The notes under the pieces were generated by a model. That model was not told the DNA's origin. It was given only the letters and a program-made list of their open reading frames with translations, and did no database searches. The position numbers and the translations under genes were made by a program. A stretch of DNA of 64,000 nucleotides from Micromonospora sp. WMMD882 (GTDB lineage Bacteria > Actinomycetota > Actinomycetes > Mycobacteriales > Micromonosporaceae), in assembly GCF_027497255.1 (NCBI RefSeq), contig NZ_CP114903.1, positions 2,542,001-2,606,000 on the forward strand, written 5' to 3'. This document shows, piece by piece, positions 15,547 through 23,115 of this stretch (its first letter is position 1; every line of letters starts with the position of its first letter).

Positions 15547-17583
15547 TCACGACCCGCCCGGCCCGGGCGGCGGCTCCGACTGCCGCTGCCGGGGCGGCTG
15601 CGGCCCCGGCTGCGGGGACGGCCGGACCGGCTGCTGCCCCGGCGCCGGCGCGCCCCACCCGGGCAGCAGCCCGGCGGCGGTCTGGTCCGCCGACGCCGGC
15701 TGCGGGGCGATCGGCGCCGGCTGGGAGAGCGTCACCTGGCCCGGCGGCCCGGACGTCGGGTACGCCGCCGCGCCGTCGGACGGCAACGGCGCCAGCGGCA
15801 CCGGATCCATCGTCATGTACGGCAGGGTCACGATCTCCGGATTGCACTCCACCGCCTGCACCACCGAGCCCCGACCCTCCCCCTTCACCAGCAGCAGCGC
15901 GTAGTCGGGCAGATCCTGCAACACTCGGGGCTCCACCGCGTACTCGTACACCCGCTGCGCCTCGGCGGCGTCGTTCCAGGTCGTCCCGGCGGCCACCGAC
16001 CGGGTCTGGCTCCAGTTCCGGCTCCGGCTCCAGGTGCGGCTACGCTGCCGGATCAGCGCCCGGCCCTCGCCCCGGCTGCCCTCGGTGCGGCTGTCGGTCT
16101 CCGAGCCGCCCTGCATGTCGGCCAGGGTGTGCGTCTCGTTCCCGCCCAGCGTCCGGGTCATACCACTGAGCACGAACTTGTGCTGCCGGCCGATGAACTC
16201 GGCGGCCTGCTGCGCCTCCCGGTGATTGCCCAACCGCATGAACGCCACCTCGCCGCCACCGAGGGCGTGCAACGCCTGCTCCCGCAGGTGCGCGTAGAAC
16301 AGCACCAGGCGGATCCCCCGCCGCTCGCAGAGCGTGCCGAGCCGCTCGATCTGCCGGTGGTGCAGCTCGTCCGCGCCGACCAGCACGATCGAGCCGCCGC
16401 TGATCTCCTCCCGGCTGACCCGGCGGATCAGCCACTGCGTCAGCAGGTCCTTCAGCAGCTCGTGCTGGGCGCTGCGGCCGTCCCGGTCGGCGACCAGACA
16501 CGACAGCTCGGCGTCCGGCGGCCCGCCCCCGGTCTGCCCCAACGTCTCCAGCGGACGCAGGAAGCTCTCCAGGCGGCGCAACTGGTGGTGCGCCTGCCGG
16601 CGGGCCTCCTCGGGCAGCAGGCTGATCACCAGCGAGCACTCGATCTCGCTGAGCGCCGGCTGACCGGGCCGGTCGGTCAGCACCCGCAGCCCGGCCACGA
16701 TCCGGGCGATGGTGACCTCGTCGCCGAGCACCTCGCACAGCTCCCCGAGCAGCATCGCGTCCTGGTGCCGTTGGGCGCGGTCACCGCCGTCCGCCGCCCC
16801 GTGCATCGACTCCACCAGCAGGTCGACCAGTTCCCGGGGGGAGAGCCCGGCGAGCAGGTCCAGCTCCCGCAGGCCGGACGGGAACCCGGTGACCCGCACC
16901 GACCGGCGGGTCTGCTCGGCCAGGCTCATCAGCTCGCCGCAGAGCGCCTCGCCGGTGAAGTCCACCAGCGTCATCGGGCCCCGGGTGCTCAGCAGCGACC
17001 CGCCGAGCACGGTCAGCAGCGCCTCCCAGCCGTAGCTGCTGCCCCCGACCACGTCGATCCGGCGGGTGCCCGGCGAGGGGGCCGCCGCGCTCCACTCGTA
17101 CATCTGCTCCAACGCCCGCTGCTGCCCCTGCTCGAACTCGACCCGGCGGGCCTCCCACCCCGCCCGGGCCTGCTCGTACGCGGCGCGGACCTGCTCCTGC
17201 GCGGTGGCCAGGTCCTTCTCGGCCTGCCGTCGCAGCAGCCAGACCACCAGCGCGCCGCCCAGCCCGCCGAACGCGGAGAGGATGGTCAGGAACATGACGA
17301 ACCAGCCGAACGGCTCGGCGAGGCTGCTCGCGAACCGACCACAGCAGCCGAACAGCGCCGCCAGACCGAGCCCCACCCCGAGCGACACGCCGACCCGCCG
17401 CAGCGTCCGCTGCCGGGCCGTGGTGGCCCGGGTGACCAGCTCCGGCGGGACCGTCCCGGGCGTCGGCGGGGGCTCCGGGAACCGCCGCCGGTAGAGGTTG
17501 CGGTCCTGGTAGATCCAGCCGAACCGCTCGCCCGGCACGGCGAGCCGGGGCAGCGGGTCGTCTCGGTGCGCGATCTCGGTCAT
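15547..17583 (-). CDS. VirD4/TraG-like membrane protein with degenerate P-loop
   Basis: The 678-residue protein has two TM helices (about 63-82 and 93-115), a coiled-coil-like stretch (RRQAEKDLATAQEQVRAAYE), a cytosolic ATPase-like core and a Pro/Gln-rich disordered tail (about 605-678). The core resembles the C-terminal part of TraD/TraG coupling proteins: IVLVGADELHHRQIERLGTL takes the Walker B position. NHREAQQAAEFIGRQHKFVL is followed by a Ser/Arg/Trp-rich segment. The expected Walker A lies at VVGGSSYGWEALL and lacks the GKS/T lysine, so ATP hydrolysis is doubtful. No relaxase or other T4SS genes are nearby. It sits between two duplicated tRNA blocks. It may serve in chromosomally encoded secretion or be an element remnant; the function is unknown. 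Confidence 0.6.
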   Translation of the reverse strand: MTEIAHRDDPLPRLAVPGERFGWIYQDRNLYRRRFPEPPPTPGTVPPELVTRATTARQRTLRRVGVSLGVGLGLAALFGCCGRFASSLAEPFGWFVMFLTILSAFGGLGGALVVWLLRRQAEKDLATAQEQVRAAYEQARAGWEARRVEFEQGQQRALEQMYEWSAAAPSPGTRRIDVVGGSSYGWEALLTVLGGSLLSTRGPMTLVDFTGEALCGELMSLAEQTRRSVRVTGFPSGLRELDLLAGLSPRELVDLLVESMHGAADGGDRAQRHQDAMLLGELCEVLGDEVTIARIVAGLRVLTDRPGQPALSEIECSLVISLLPEEARRQAHHQLRRLESFLRPLETLGQTGGGPPDAELSCLVADRDGRSAQHELLKDLLTQWLIRRVSREEISGGSIVLVGADELHHRQIERLGTLCERRGIRLVLFYAHLREQALHALGGGEVAFMRLGNHREAQQAAEFIGRQHKFVLSGMTRTLGGNETHTLADMQGGSETDSRTEGSRGEGRALIRQRSRTWSRSRNWSQTRSVAAGTTWNDAAEAQRVYEYAVEPRVLQDLPDYALLLVKGEGRGSVVQAVECNPEIVTLPYMTMDPVPLAPLPSDGAAAYPTSGPPGQVTLSQPAPIAPQPASADQTAAGLLPGWGAPAPGQQPVRPSPQPGPQPPRQRQSEPPPGPGGS

Positions 17584-17739
17584 GGGGCAGGGCGCCGCCT
17601 TCCACAGTGGCAGGATCCAGGATCGAATTCGCAGTTAACCAGGCACCCGGCGAATCGAGAAGACCACCGTGCGCCATCGGCGCGAGTCGGGCCTAGAGTT
17701 GGCCGGTCCCCCGTCGCCGCCCCCGAGGAGCCAGCCGTC

Positions 17740-18141
17740 ATGGTCGACGTCGCGGTGGCCGTCGTCCTGCTGCTGGCCGCGATCACGGTCGCGGTCGGGT
17801 ACGCCCGGTGGCGGCGGCGACGTGTCGGCGGCCCACCGTCCGGCAACCCGCCCGGACCTCTCGGGGCCGCTCCGGGAACGGCCGGCCGAGGTCGGCGGTT
17901 CCCGGCGCCCCGGCTGTCCGTACGTCGGCTCGTGCCGCCCTGGCGGCGGACGCCGGACCCCTGGCCGGACGCGGGCCGGATCCCGACGGAGGTCACCGTC
18001 CTCTGCCTGGACTGTCGGGGGCGGGGCTGGATCGACCGGAGGGAACGGACCCTCGACTTCACCGGGGCCGGCTTCGCGGACGTGGAGCGCCCGCCCACCA
18101 TGTGCGTGACCTGCTCCGGCTCCGGCCAGGTCACCCGCTGA
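17740..18141 (+). CDS. Small membrane-anchored protein with DnaJ-type zinc ribbon
   Basis: The 133-residue protein has an N-terminal TM helix (VDVAVAVVLLLAAITVAVGY), a long Pro/Arg-rich linker and a C-terminal domain with two CxxCxGxG motifs: CLDCRGRG (about residue 89) and CVTCSGSG (about 122). These are the cysteine repeats of the DnaJ central zinc finger, here a single zinc-binding pair on a membrane anchor. There is no J domain. The ATG at 17740 has GAGGAG about 8 bases upstream. It is divergent from the VirD4-like gene and may work with it, which is speculative. No function was recognised. Confidence 0.75.
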   Translation: MVDVAVAVVLLLAAITVAVGYARWRRRRVGGPPSGNPPGPLGAAPGTAGRGRRFPAPRLSVRRLVPPWRRTPDPWPDAGRIPTEVTVLCLDCRGRGWIDRRERTLDFTGAGFADVERPPTMCVTCSGSGQVTR

Positions 18142-18196
18142 CCACCACCGTGGGACCGGCGGGTCGGACGTGCCGGGGTGGGGCGAGTGGACGGAC

Positions 18197-18235
18197 GACG
18201 GCGGCCCGCCCCGGAATCCGGGACGGGCCGCCGTC
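18197..18235. terminator. Bidirectional hairpin between zinc-ribbon gene and tRNA block
   Basis: GACGGCGGCCCG (18197-18208) pairs with 18224-18235; an inner CCGG/CCGG pairing is also possible. It lies 56 bases after the stop of the plus gene and just downstream of tRNA-Val on the minus strand, so it can end both transcripts. Confidence 0.65.
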
Positions 18236-18242
18236 TCACTGG

Positions 18243-18314
18243 TGGGCGATACTGGGTTTGAACCAGTGACCTCTTCCGTGTCAAGGAAGCGCGCTCCCAC
18301 TGCGCCAATCGCCC
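18243..18314 (-). tRNA. tRNA-Val(GAC), copy 2
   Basis: The 72-nt body appears identical to the copy at 15286 (anticodon GAC). It is the last tRNA of a Gly-Cys-Val array on the minus strand. Confidence 0.95.
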
Positions 18315-18327
18315 TCGCCTATTGCCG

Positions 18328-18398
18328 AGGTGGAGACGGGATTTGAACCCGTGTACACGGCTTTGCAGGCCGTTGCCTCGCCTCTCGGCCACTCCACC
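18328..18398 (-). tRNA. tRNA-Cys(GCA)
   Basis: The 71-nt cloverleaf has acceptor GGTGGAG/CTCCACC, discriminator U, anticodon loop CTGCAAA (GCA) and T-arm GGGTTCAAATCCC. It lies between Gly and Val in this block and is missing from the other block. Confidence 0.95.
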
Positions 18399-18433
18399 GA
18401 GGTTGCCCCCGCATGCGTGGTGGCATCTCGCCG

Positions 18434-18506
18434 AGCGGACGACGGGATTCGAACCCGCGACCCTCACCTTGGCAAGGTGATGCGCTACCAGCTGCGCTAC
18501 GTCCGC
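18434..18506 (-). tRNA. tRNA-Gly(GCC), copy 2
   Basis: The 73-nt sequence is the same as the copy at 15382. It is the first gene of the Gly-Cys-Val array. Confidence 0.95.
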
Positions 18507-18540
18507 ATGCCCCCGGATTCTCACCGGGTGACGGATGAGA

Positions 18541-18570
18541 ACTCTAGCCGAGGCCGGGAACGCTTGCCAA
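18541..18570 (-). promoter_or_regulatory. Promoter of the tRNA Gly-Cys-Val array
   Basis: On the minus strand TTGGCA (18570-18565), an 18-base spacer and TAGAGT (18546-18541) precede the tRNA-Gly 5' end by about 35 bases. The same TAGAGT hexamer precedes the other tRNA block. Confidence 0.6.
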
Positions 18571-18835
18571 ATCGGGTCCGTTTCTGGCGCGTTGCCCCGG
18601 CCGGGCCGACGCGTTGTTCCGGGCGGAGGAGTCGACGGGAGGGGCCGGTGGGCGGGGCCGATGGGTGCGGACCGGCGGCGGGGCGGGGCGGGGTGGTGAC
18701 GTGCCACCGCCCGGGTGCGGCTTCCTAGGAGCCTGGGTGAGTTCGCCGCCGGTTTACGGCCCCCTGCTGTCCGGGTTCCGACTGTCCCGCTCGGCGGGGC
18801 CGGAGCGGTAACTCCTCGTGAGCGCCCTGATGGGC

Positions 18836-18841
18836 TACGGT
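18836..18841 (+). promoter_or_regulatory. -10 box for a leaderless TetR transcript
   Basis: TACGGT ends 6 bases before the GTG at 18848, with no ribosome site. This favours 18848 over the in-frame starts at 18818 and 18830. Confidence 0.5.
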
Positions 18842-18847
18842 AGCCGC

Positions 18848-19450
18848 GTGACAAGACGTGCCGCCGAGATCCGCCTGGATGCCCTGCTGCGCACGGCGTG
18901 TGACGTGATCGTGGAACGCGGCCTGGCGAACACCCGCACCGCCGACGTGGCCCAGGCGGCCGGGGTCAGTCAGGCGCTGGTGTTCTATCACTTCGCCACC
19001 AAGGACCGGCTGCTCGAGCAGGCGTTCACGTACGCCGTCGAGCAGGACCTCGCCCGCCTGGACGCCGTGGTCCGCTCCGCCGCGCCCCCGCTGGCCAAGC
19101 TGAAGAAGATCCTGCGGCTCTACACGCCCGCCGGCCGCTCCACGTCGTGGTCGTTCTGGATCGACGGCTGGGCCGAGTCGCTGCGTACCCCGGAGCTGGA
19201 GAAGGTCTGCCGTCGCCTCGACCTGCGGTGGCGGCAGGACCTCGCCGCGGTGATCTCGGCCGGCGTCCAGGACGGCACCTTCGAGTGCGCCGACCCGGCC
19301 GGCGCGGCGTGGCGGATCCACGCCGTGATGGACGGTCTCGCGGTGCAGCTCGCCGTCCACCACCGGGTGATCACCCGACGACAGTTCGCCGAGTGGATCC
19401 GCCTGCTCACCGCCCGGGAGCTGGGCCTGGACCCGGCCGAGCTCGACTGA
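18848..19450 (+). CDS. TetR-family transcriptional regulator
   Basis: The 200-residue protein has an N-terminal TetR DNA-binding domain (about 5-55): RLDALLRTACDVIVERGLAN is followed by TRTADVAQAAGVSQALVFYHFATKDRLL in successive helices. The C-terminal ligand domain is all-helical (WIDGWAESLRTPELEKV, VMDGLAVQLAVHH) and of the TetR_C type seen with BetI-like regulators. A GTG at 18848, 6 bases after TACGGT, is taken as the start; an upstream GTG at 18818 is possible. It precedes the DinB-like gene by 111 bases on the same strand. Target genes and ligand are unknown. Confidence 0.88.
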   Translation: MTRRAAEIRLDALLRTACDVIVERGLANTRTADVAQAAGVSQALVFYHFATKDRLLEQAFTYAVEQDLARLDAVVRSAAPPLAKLKKILRLYTPAGRSTSWSFWIDGWAESLRTPELEKVCRRLDLRWRQDLAAVISAGVQDGTFECADPAGAAWRIHAVMDGLAVQLAVHHRVITRRQFAEWIRLLTARELGLDPAELD

Positions 19451-19561
19451 GCCGTCGACCGCGGCCCCGACGCCTGTGCACGGCCAGGCTCCCGGGCGAC
19501 GAAACGGCAGGCTCGGCGCAACCCGCTGCGGCCGGCCCGCCCGGCCCGGACAATCGACGGC

Positions 19562-20143
19562 ATGGAGCTGCTGGAGGCGTACCGACGCGGACTCACCGGG
19601 TTCGTCGGGCTGGTCGACCAGGTCGCCCCCGACCAGTGGTCGGCGCCCACCCCGTGCCCCGACTGGGACGTACGGGCGCTGGTCGACCACGTGGTGACCG
19701 AGGAACTCTGGTCGGTGCCGCTGCTCGACGGCGCGACCGTCGAGTCGGTGGGTGACCGCCTCGACGGCGACCAGCTCGGCCCGGACCCGGTCGGCGCCGC
19801 CCGGGACGCCGTCCGGCAGGCCGAGCGGGCCGCCGCCGCCCCCGGCGCGCTGGACCGCGACGTACGGCTCTCGGCCGGCCCGACCCCGGCTCGGGAGTAC
19901 CTGCGCCAGCTCCTCGCCGAGCACCTGGTGCACGGCTGGGACCTGGCGGTGGCGATCGGCGTCGCCCCCCGGCTGGACGGGGCGGCGGTGCGCGAGTGCG
20001 CCCGCTGGTTCACCGAACGCGTCTCCGACTACCAGGCGGGCAGCCTCGTCCGGCCGGCGGTGGAGGTGCCGGCCGACGCGGACGAGCAGGACCGGCTCGT
20101 CGCCGCGTTCGGCCGCGACCCCGCCTGGACCCCCGGCTCCTGA
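19562..20143 (+). CDS. TIGR03086-type DinB-like metal protein (mycothiol-dependent family)
   Basis: The 193-residue four-helix-bundle protein belongs to the DinB/MDMPI superfamily. The N-terminal signature PTPCPDWDVRALVDHVV supplies the first metal His, and the C-terminal LLAEHLVHGWDLAVAIG supplies further ligands. The PCPxWxVrdLvxHv pattern is typical of actinobacterial mycothiol-dependent maleylpyruvate-isomerase-like and TIGR03086 proteins, which are thought to act as thiol-S-transferases; the substrate is unknown. A GACAAT hexamer sits 7 bases before the ATG and there is no Shine-Dalgarno, so the start may be leaderless. The short 3' gap separates it from a convergent exported-protein gene. 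Confidence 0.82.
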   Translation: MELLEAYRRGLTGFVGLVDQVAPDQWSAPTPCPDWDVRALVDHVVTEELWSVPLLDGATVESVGDRLDGDQLGPDPVGAARDAVRQAERAAAAPGALDRDVRLSAGPTPAREYLRQLLAEHLVHGWDLAVAIGVAPRLDGAAVRECARWFTERVSDYQAGSLVRPAVEVPADADEQDRLVAAFGRDPAWTPGS

Positions 20144-20156
20144 CCGGCCGGGGCCG

Positions 20157-21029
20157 CTACCAGCTCCCCACGACCGGCAGACGTCGCCGTCGGCCGGGCT
20201 CGTCGGACGCCCGGCCCAGCACCTGACGCATCCGCAGCAGCAGCCCGATCCCGAGGGAGATCAGCAGTCCGCCGAGGAGGAAGGCGGCCTGTACCAGGCC
20301 GAATCCGCCGCCGGTCGACCCGGTCCGCCGCGCGGCCACCCCGGCCCGGTCACCGCCCGCCCCGGCGTCGCCGTTCGCGCCGTCGCCCGCCCCGACCGGT
20401 CCCGCCGGCTCCCCCGTCGGGTCCTCCGTCGGGTCTTCCGTCGGGTCTTCCGTCGGGTCGTCGGTCGGGTCGTCGTCGGTCGTCCCGGGTCCGTCGGCGT
20501 CGGTCGACCGCTCCGGCCCGGCCGTCGACGCCGCGACCACGCTCCGGGTCGCCGTCTGCCGGGCCAACAGACGCAGATCCGCGTCGTACGCCTCGACGGC
20601 GAGCGACACCCGCCCGCCGGTGACGTCCCCGGTGACCGCCAGCCGGTAGCGGGCGGTCACCGTCCGGCCGGCGCAGAGCGTGCCCGGGTCGAGTCGCCGA
20701 TCGGTCAACCGGGCCACCGTGCCGTCGGCGCGCACCTGCGTCGGGAACGCCCCGTCCTGCTCGACCCGCTCCAGCCGCACCTGGTCCAGCCGCAGGTCAC
20801 GCACGCTGAGCACCAGCGACCAGCGCACCTTCAGGCAGCCGCCGGCGTCGTCCCGGGAGACCACCGCGGCGACCGTCTCGACCCGGCCGGTGACGAGCCG
20901 GTCCGGCAGCCCGGACAGCTCGGTGGTGAAGTCCGCCGCCGCCGGGACCGACCCACCGGGCACCGCCACCGCCAGACAACCCAGGACCGCCCCGACCCGC
21001 GTCGCGTACCGCCGCCACACCCCTGTCAC
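20157..21029 (-). CDS. Exported, membrane-anchored hypothetical protein with Asp-Pro-Thr-Glu repeats
   Basis: The 290-residue protein has an N-terminal signal (RRYATRVGAVLGCLAVAVPGG, cleavage near AAA-DF) and an extracellular beta-rich domain with two Cys (GGCLKVRW, GTLCAGRT). An acidic spacer of about five DPTE/DPTD tetrapeptides follows, then a Gly/Ala linker, a C-terminal TM helix (about LVQAAFLLGGLLISLGIGLL) and a basic tail. This is the layout of a surface protein held by a C-terminal TM. The GTG at 21029 with GGAGG 9 bases upstream is chosen; the frame runs further upstream without a good ribosome site. The repeat is encoded by 12-base DNA repeats (20416-20475), so its length may vary between strains. 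No family was recognised. Confidence 0.7.
   Translation of the reverse strand: MTGVWRRYATRVGAVLGCLAVAVPGGSVPAAADFTTELSGLPDRLVTGRVETVAAVVSRDDAGGCLKVRWSLVLSVRDLRLDQVRLERVEQDGAFPTQVRADGTVARLTDRRLDPGTLCAGRTVTARYRLAVTGDVTGGRVSLAVEAYDADLRLLARQTATRSVVAASTAGPERSTDADGPGTTDDDPTDDPTEDPTEDPTEDPTGEPAGPVGAGDGANGDAGAGGDRAGVAARRTGSTGGGFGLVQAAFLLGGLLISLGIGLLLRMRQVLGRASDEPGRRRRLPVVGSW
20416..20475 (-). repeat. Five 12-bp tandem repeats inside the exported protein gene
   Basis: Units of GTCGGGTCTTCC and close variants (plus strand) encode successive DPTE/DPTD tetrapeptides. In-frame 12-base gain or loss would change only spacer length. Confidence 0.85.
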
Positions 21030-21208
21030 CGTCTGATCCCTCCGGTCACCGCGTCCCTGTCTCGACGCTAGGCGCGACGCCGGGGCCGGACCAGCCGGGC
21101 GGGTTCGCGCCCAGCGCCAACTCCGGTGGGTGATCTCACCACACGTGGTGAACCGGTGACCGTCGACCCGCGACACGCCGAGCGGAACCGCCGGGGCAGA
21201 ATCACCGG

Positions 21209-21880
21209 GTGTCCGAGATCTCCGCCGCCTTCGTCCGGCTGCACGCGCGGCTCGCTCCGGTGGCCTTCGTGCCCGAGGTGCGGCTGCACCAGGCCGACGA
21301 GCCGATCGGGCTGTGGGAGCTGACCGAGGGCGAGTTCCGCAGCGCGCAGCCCCCGCCGTTCTGGGCCTTCGCGTGGGCCGGCGGGCAGGCCCTGGCCCGC
21401 TACGTGCTCGACCATCCGGAGGTCGTCGCCGGTCGGCCAGTGCTCGACCTGGCCGCCGGCTCCGGCCTGGTCGGGATCGCCGCCGCCCGGGCCGGCGCGC
21501 TCACCGTACGCGCGGTGGAGATCGACGAACGGGCCGTCGCGGCCGTCGCGCTCAACGCCGGGGCCAACGGGGTACGCGTCGACGCCGTCCACGCCGACGT
21601 CCTCGACGACGCGGACGCCGGCCCGGCCCGGGTGGTGCTCGCCGGAGACGTCTTCTACAGCGCGGCGATGGCCAACCGGATGCTGCGCTTCCTGCTGCGG
21701 GCCACCCGGGCCGGGGCGCGGGTGCTGGTCGGCGACCCGGGACGCGCCTTCCTGCCCCGGGAGCGGTTCACCGAGCTGGCCGGGTACGACGTCCCGGTGC
21801 CACCTGCGCTGGAGAGCGTCGCGGTCCGGCACGCCACCGTCTGGGAACTCAGGCCCGGCCGTCCCCGCGCCGACGCATGA
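21209..21880 (+). CDS. SAM-dependent methyltransferase (NNMT / ETFB-lysine-methyltransferase type)
   Basis: The 223-residue Rossmann-fold methyltransferase has motif I VLDLAAGSGLVGIAAARAGA (about 77-96), an acidic residue ending motif II (AVEIDERAVAAV), DVLDDADAGPARVVLAGDVFYS as motif IV and a preceding PPPFWAFAWAGGQALARYVL typical of the METTL20/nicotinamide-N-methylase-like group. In this group the substrate may be a protein lysine or a small molecule. The GTG start is 6 bases after CAGAAT (a likely leaderless -10). Its stop overlaps the P450 start (ATGA), so the two are coupled. It is not a BioC-type sequence despite the biotin genes next door. Confidence 0.8.
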   Translation: MSEISAAFVRLHARLAPVAFVPEVRLHQADEPIGLWELTEGEFRSAQPPPFWAFAWAGGQALARYVLDHPEVVAGRPVLDLAAGSGLVGIAAARAGALTVRAVEIDERAVAAVALNAGANGVRVDAVHADVLDDADAGPARVVLAGDVFYSAAMANRMLRFLLRATRAGARVLVGDPGRAFLPRERFTELAGYDVPVPPALESVAVRHATVWELRPGRPRADA

Positions 21881-23049
21881 CCGTTCCACTGTTCCGGGCC
21901 TGGGGCGACCCGCTCGACCTCGACCGGCCCGACACGGTCACCGTCCCCGACCACCGCGGGGTCGCGCACCTGCTGGTCACCCGGCACGCGCTCGTCCGGC
22001 AGGTGCTCGCCGACCCGGTCACCTGGCGACCGGACAACGCGCTCGACGCGGTCACCCCGGTCCCGGTGGCCGCGCTGCGGATCCTCGCCGGGCACCGGTT
22101 CCGCCTGCCGCCCACCCTGGCCAACAACTCCGGCCCGAGCCACCCGGGAATCCGGGCGCTGGTGGCCGAGGCCCTGCACCCGACGCGGGTCGCGGCCCAA
22201 CAGCCCTGGCTGACCGACCTGGTGCGGGCCCGGGTCGGTCGGCTCGCGGCCGGGCTGGCCGCCGGGCAGACCGTGGACCTGCACGCCGGGATCGCCGCCG
22301 ACCTGCCGTTGCGCACGCTGGCCCGGCTGGTCGAGTTGCCGGACGCGCCGGTCGACACGGTCAAGGAGTTCGCCCGCGCCGCCCTGGAGCTGTTCTGGGC
22401 GCCGCTGGACGAGCAACGCCAGCAGGCCCTCGCCGTCGAGGTGGGCCGGTTCCACCGGGTGCTGCGGGAGTTCGCCGCCACCGGCGGTGGCCTGGCCGCC
22501 CGGCTGCGGGCCGCCGGCCACCACCCGGACGTGGTGGTCGGCGCGCTGTTCTTCCTGCTGGTGGCCGGTCAGGAGACCACCAGCCAGTTCCTCACCCTGC
22601 TGCTGCACCGGCTCACCGGGGAGCCGGCGGTGCTGGCCGGGCTGCGCGCCGGCGCCCTGCCGGTGGCCGACGTGGTCGAGGAGGGGCTGCGGCTGGAGCC
22701 GCCGATCGTCACCTGGCGGCGGGTCGCCGCGGTGGACGCCACGCTGGGCGGGACGCCGGTGCGCCGGGGCGCCCCGGTCGTGCTCTGGCTGGCCCGGGCC
22801 GGCCGTGACCCGGCGGTGGTCGCCGAGCCGGCGCGGTTCCGGCCGGGGCAGCGGGGATCCCGCCGGCACCTGGCGTTCGGCGCGGGCGCGCACCGCTGCG
22901 TCGGCGCGCACCTGGCCCGGATGGAGGCGGCCGTGGTGGTGGCCGGCGCGGCGGAGCTGCTCGCCGACGTGACAGTGGTCCGGCCACCCTGGTGCCCGGA
23001 CAATCTCACCTTCCGGATGCCGGACGCCTTCCTGGTCCGCCACGCCTGA
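21877..23049 (+). CDS. Cytochrome P450
   Basis: The 390-residue soluble bacterial P450 has I-helix AGQETTS (oxygen activation), the ExxR motif in VVEEGLRLEPP, and the haem-binding loop FGAGAHRCVG with the axial Cys. The family length is about 400. It is coupled to the upstream methyltransferase (4-base overlap). It is convergent with bioD-bioF, a position that recalls the BioI P450 of Bacillus, which cleaves acyl-ACP to pimeloyl-ACP. No sequence feature here proves that activity, so a specialised hydroxylase is equally possible. Ferredoxin and reductase partners are not in the window. Confidence 0.92.
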   Translation: MTVPLFRAWGDPLDLDRPDTVTVPDHRGVAHLLVTRHALVRQVLADPVTWRPDNALDAVTPVPVAALRILAGHRFRLPPTLANNSGPSHPGIRALVAEALHPTRVAAQQPWLTDLVRARVGRLAAGLAAGQTVDLHAGIAADLPLRTLARLVELPDAPVDTVKEFARAALELFWAPLDEQRQQALAVEVGRFHRVLREFAATGGGLAARLRAAGHHPDVVVGALFFLLVAGQETTSQFLTLLLHRLTGEPAVLAGLRAGALPVADVVEEGLRLEPPIVTWRRVAAVDATLGGTPVRRGAPVVLWLARAGRDPAVVAEPARFRPGQRGSRRHLAFGAGAHRCVGAHLARMEAAVVVAGAAELLADVTVVRPPWCPDNLTFRMPDAFLVRHA

Positions 23050-23097
23050 CCGGCCGGCCGCGCGGCCCGGCGGACCGGCCGGCCGCGCGGCCCGGCG
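23048..23097. repeat. Tandem 25-bp duplication with internal palindromes between convergent genes
   Basis: Two exact copies of a 25-base unit containing CCGGCCGG and GGCCGCGCGGCC lie directly after the P450 stop and before the 3' end of bioD. They can fold as terminators for both sides. Confidence 0.7.
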
Positions 23098-23115
23098 CCG
23101 ACGAAGGTCAGGAGC

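Larger units (their letters stand above)
18507..18847. other. Intergenic stretch between tRNA array and TetR gene
   Basis: About 340 bases. The left part holds the tRNA promoter. The rest is GC-rich without a credible gene. The right end carries the TetR -10 box. Confidence 0.5.

Noticed and set aside
15286..18506. Integrated conjugative element at the tRNA genes
   Set aside because: No integrase, excisionase, relaxase or replication gene was found; only a coupling-protein-like gene is present. The idea is kept only as a possibility in the tRNA-duplication finding.
21209..21880. BioC (malonyl-ACP methyltransferase) for the gene before the P450
   Set aside because: The sequence blocks match the NNMT/ETFB-lysine methyltransferase group instead of BioC.
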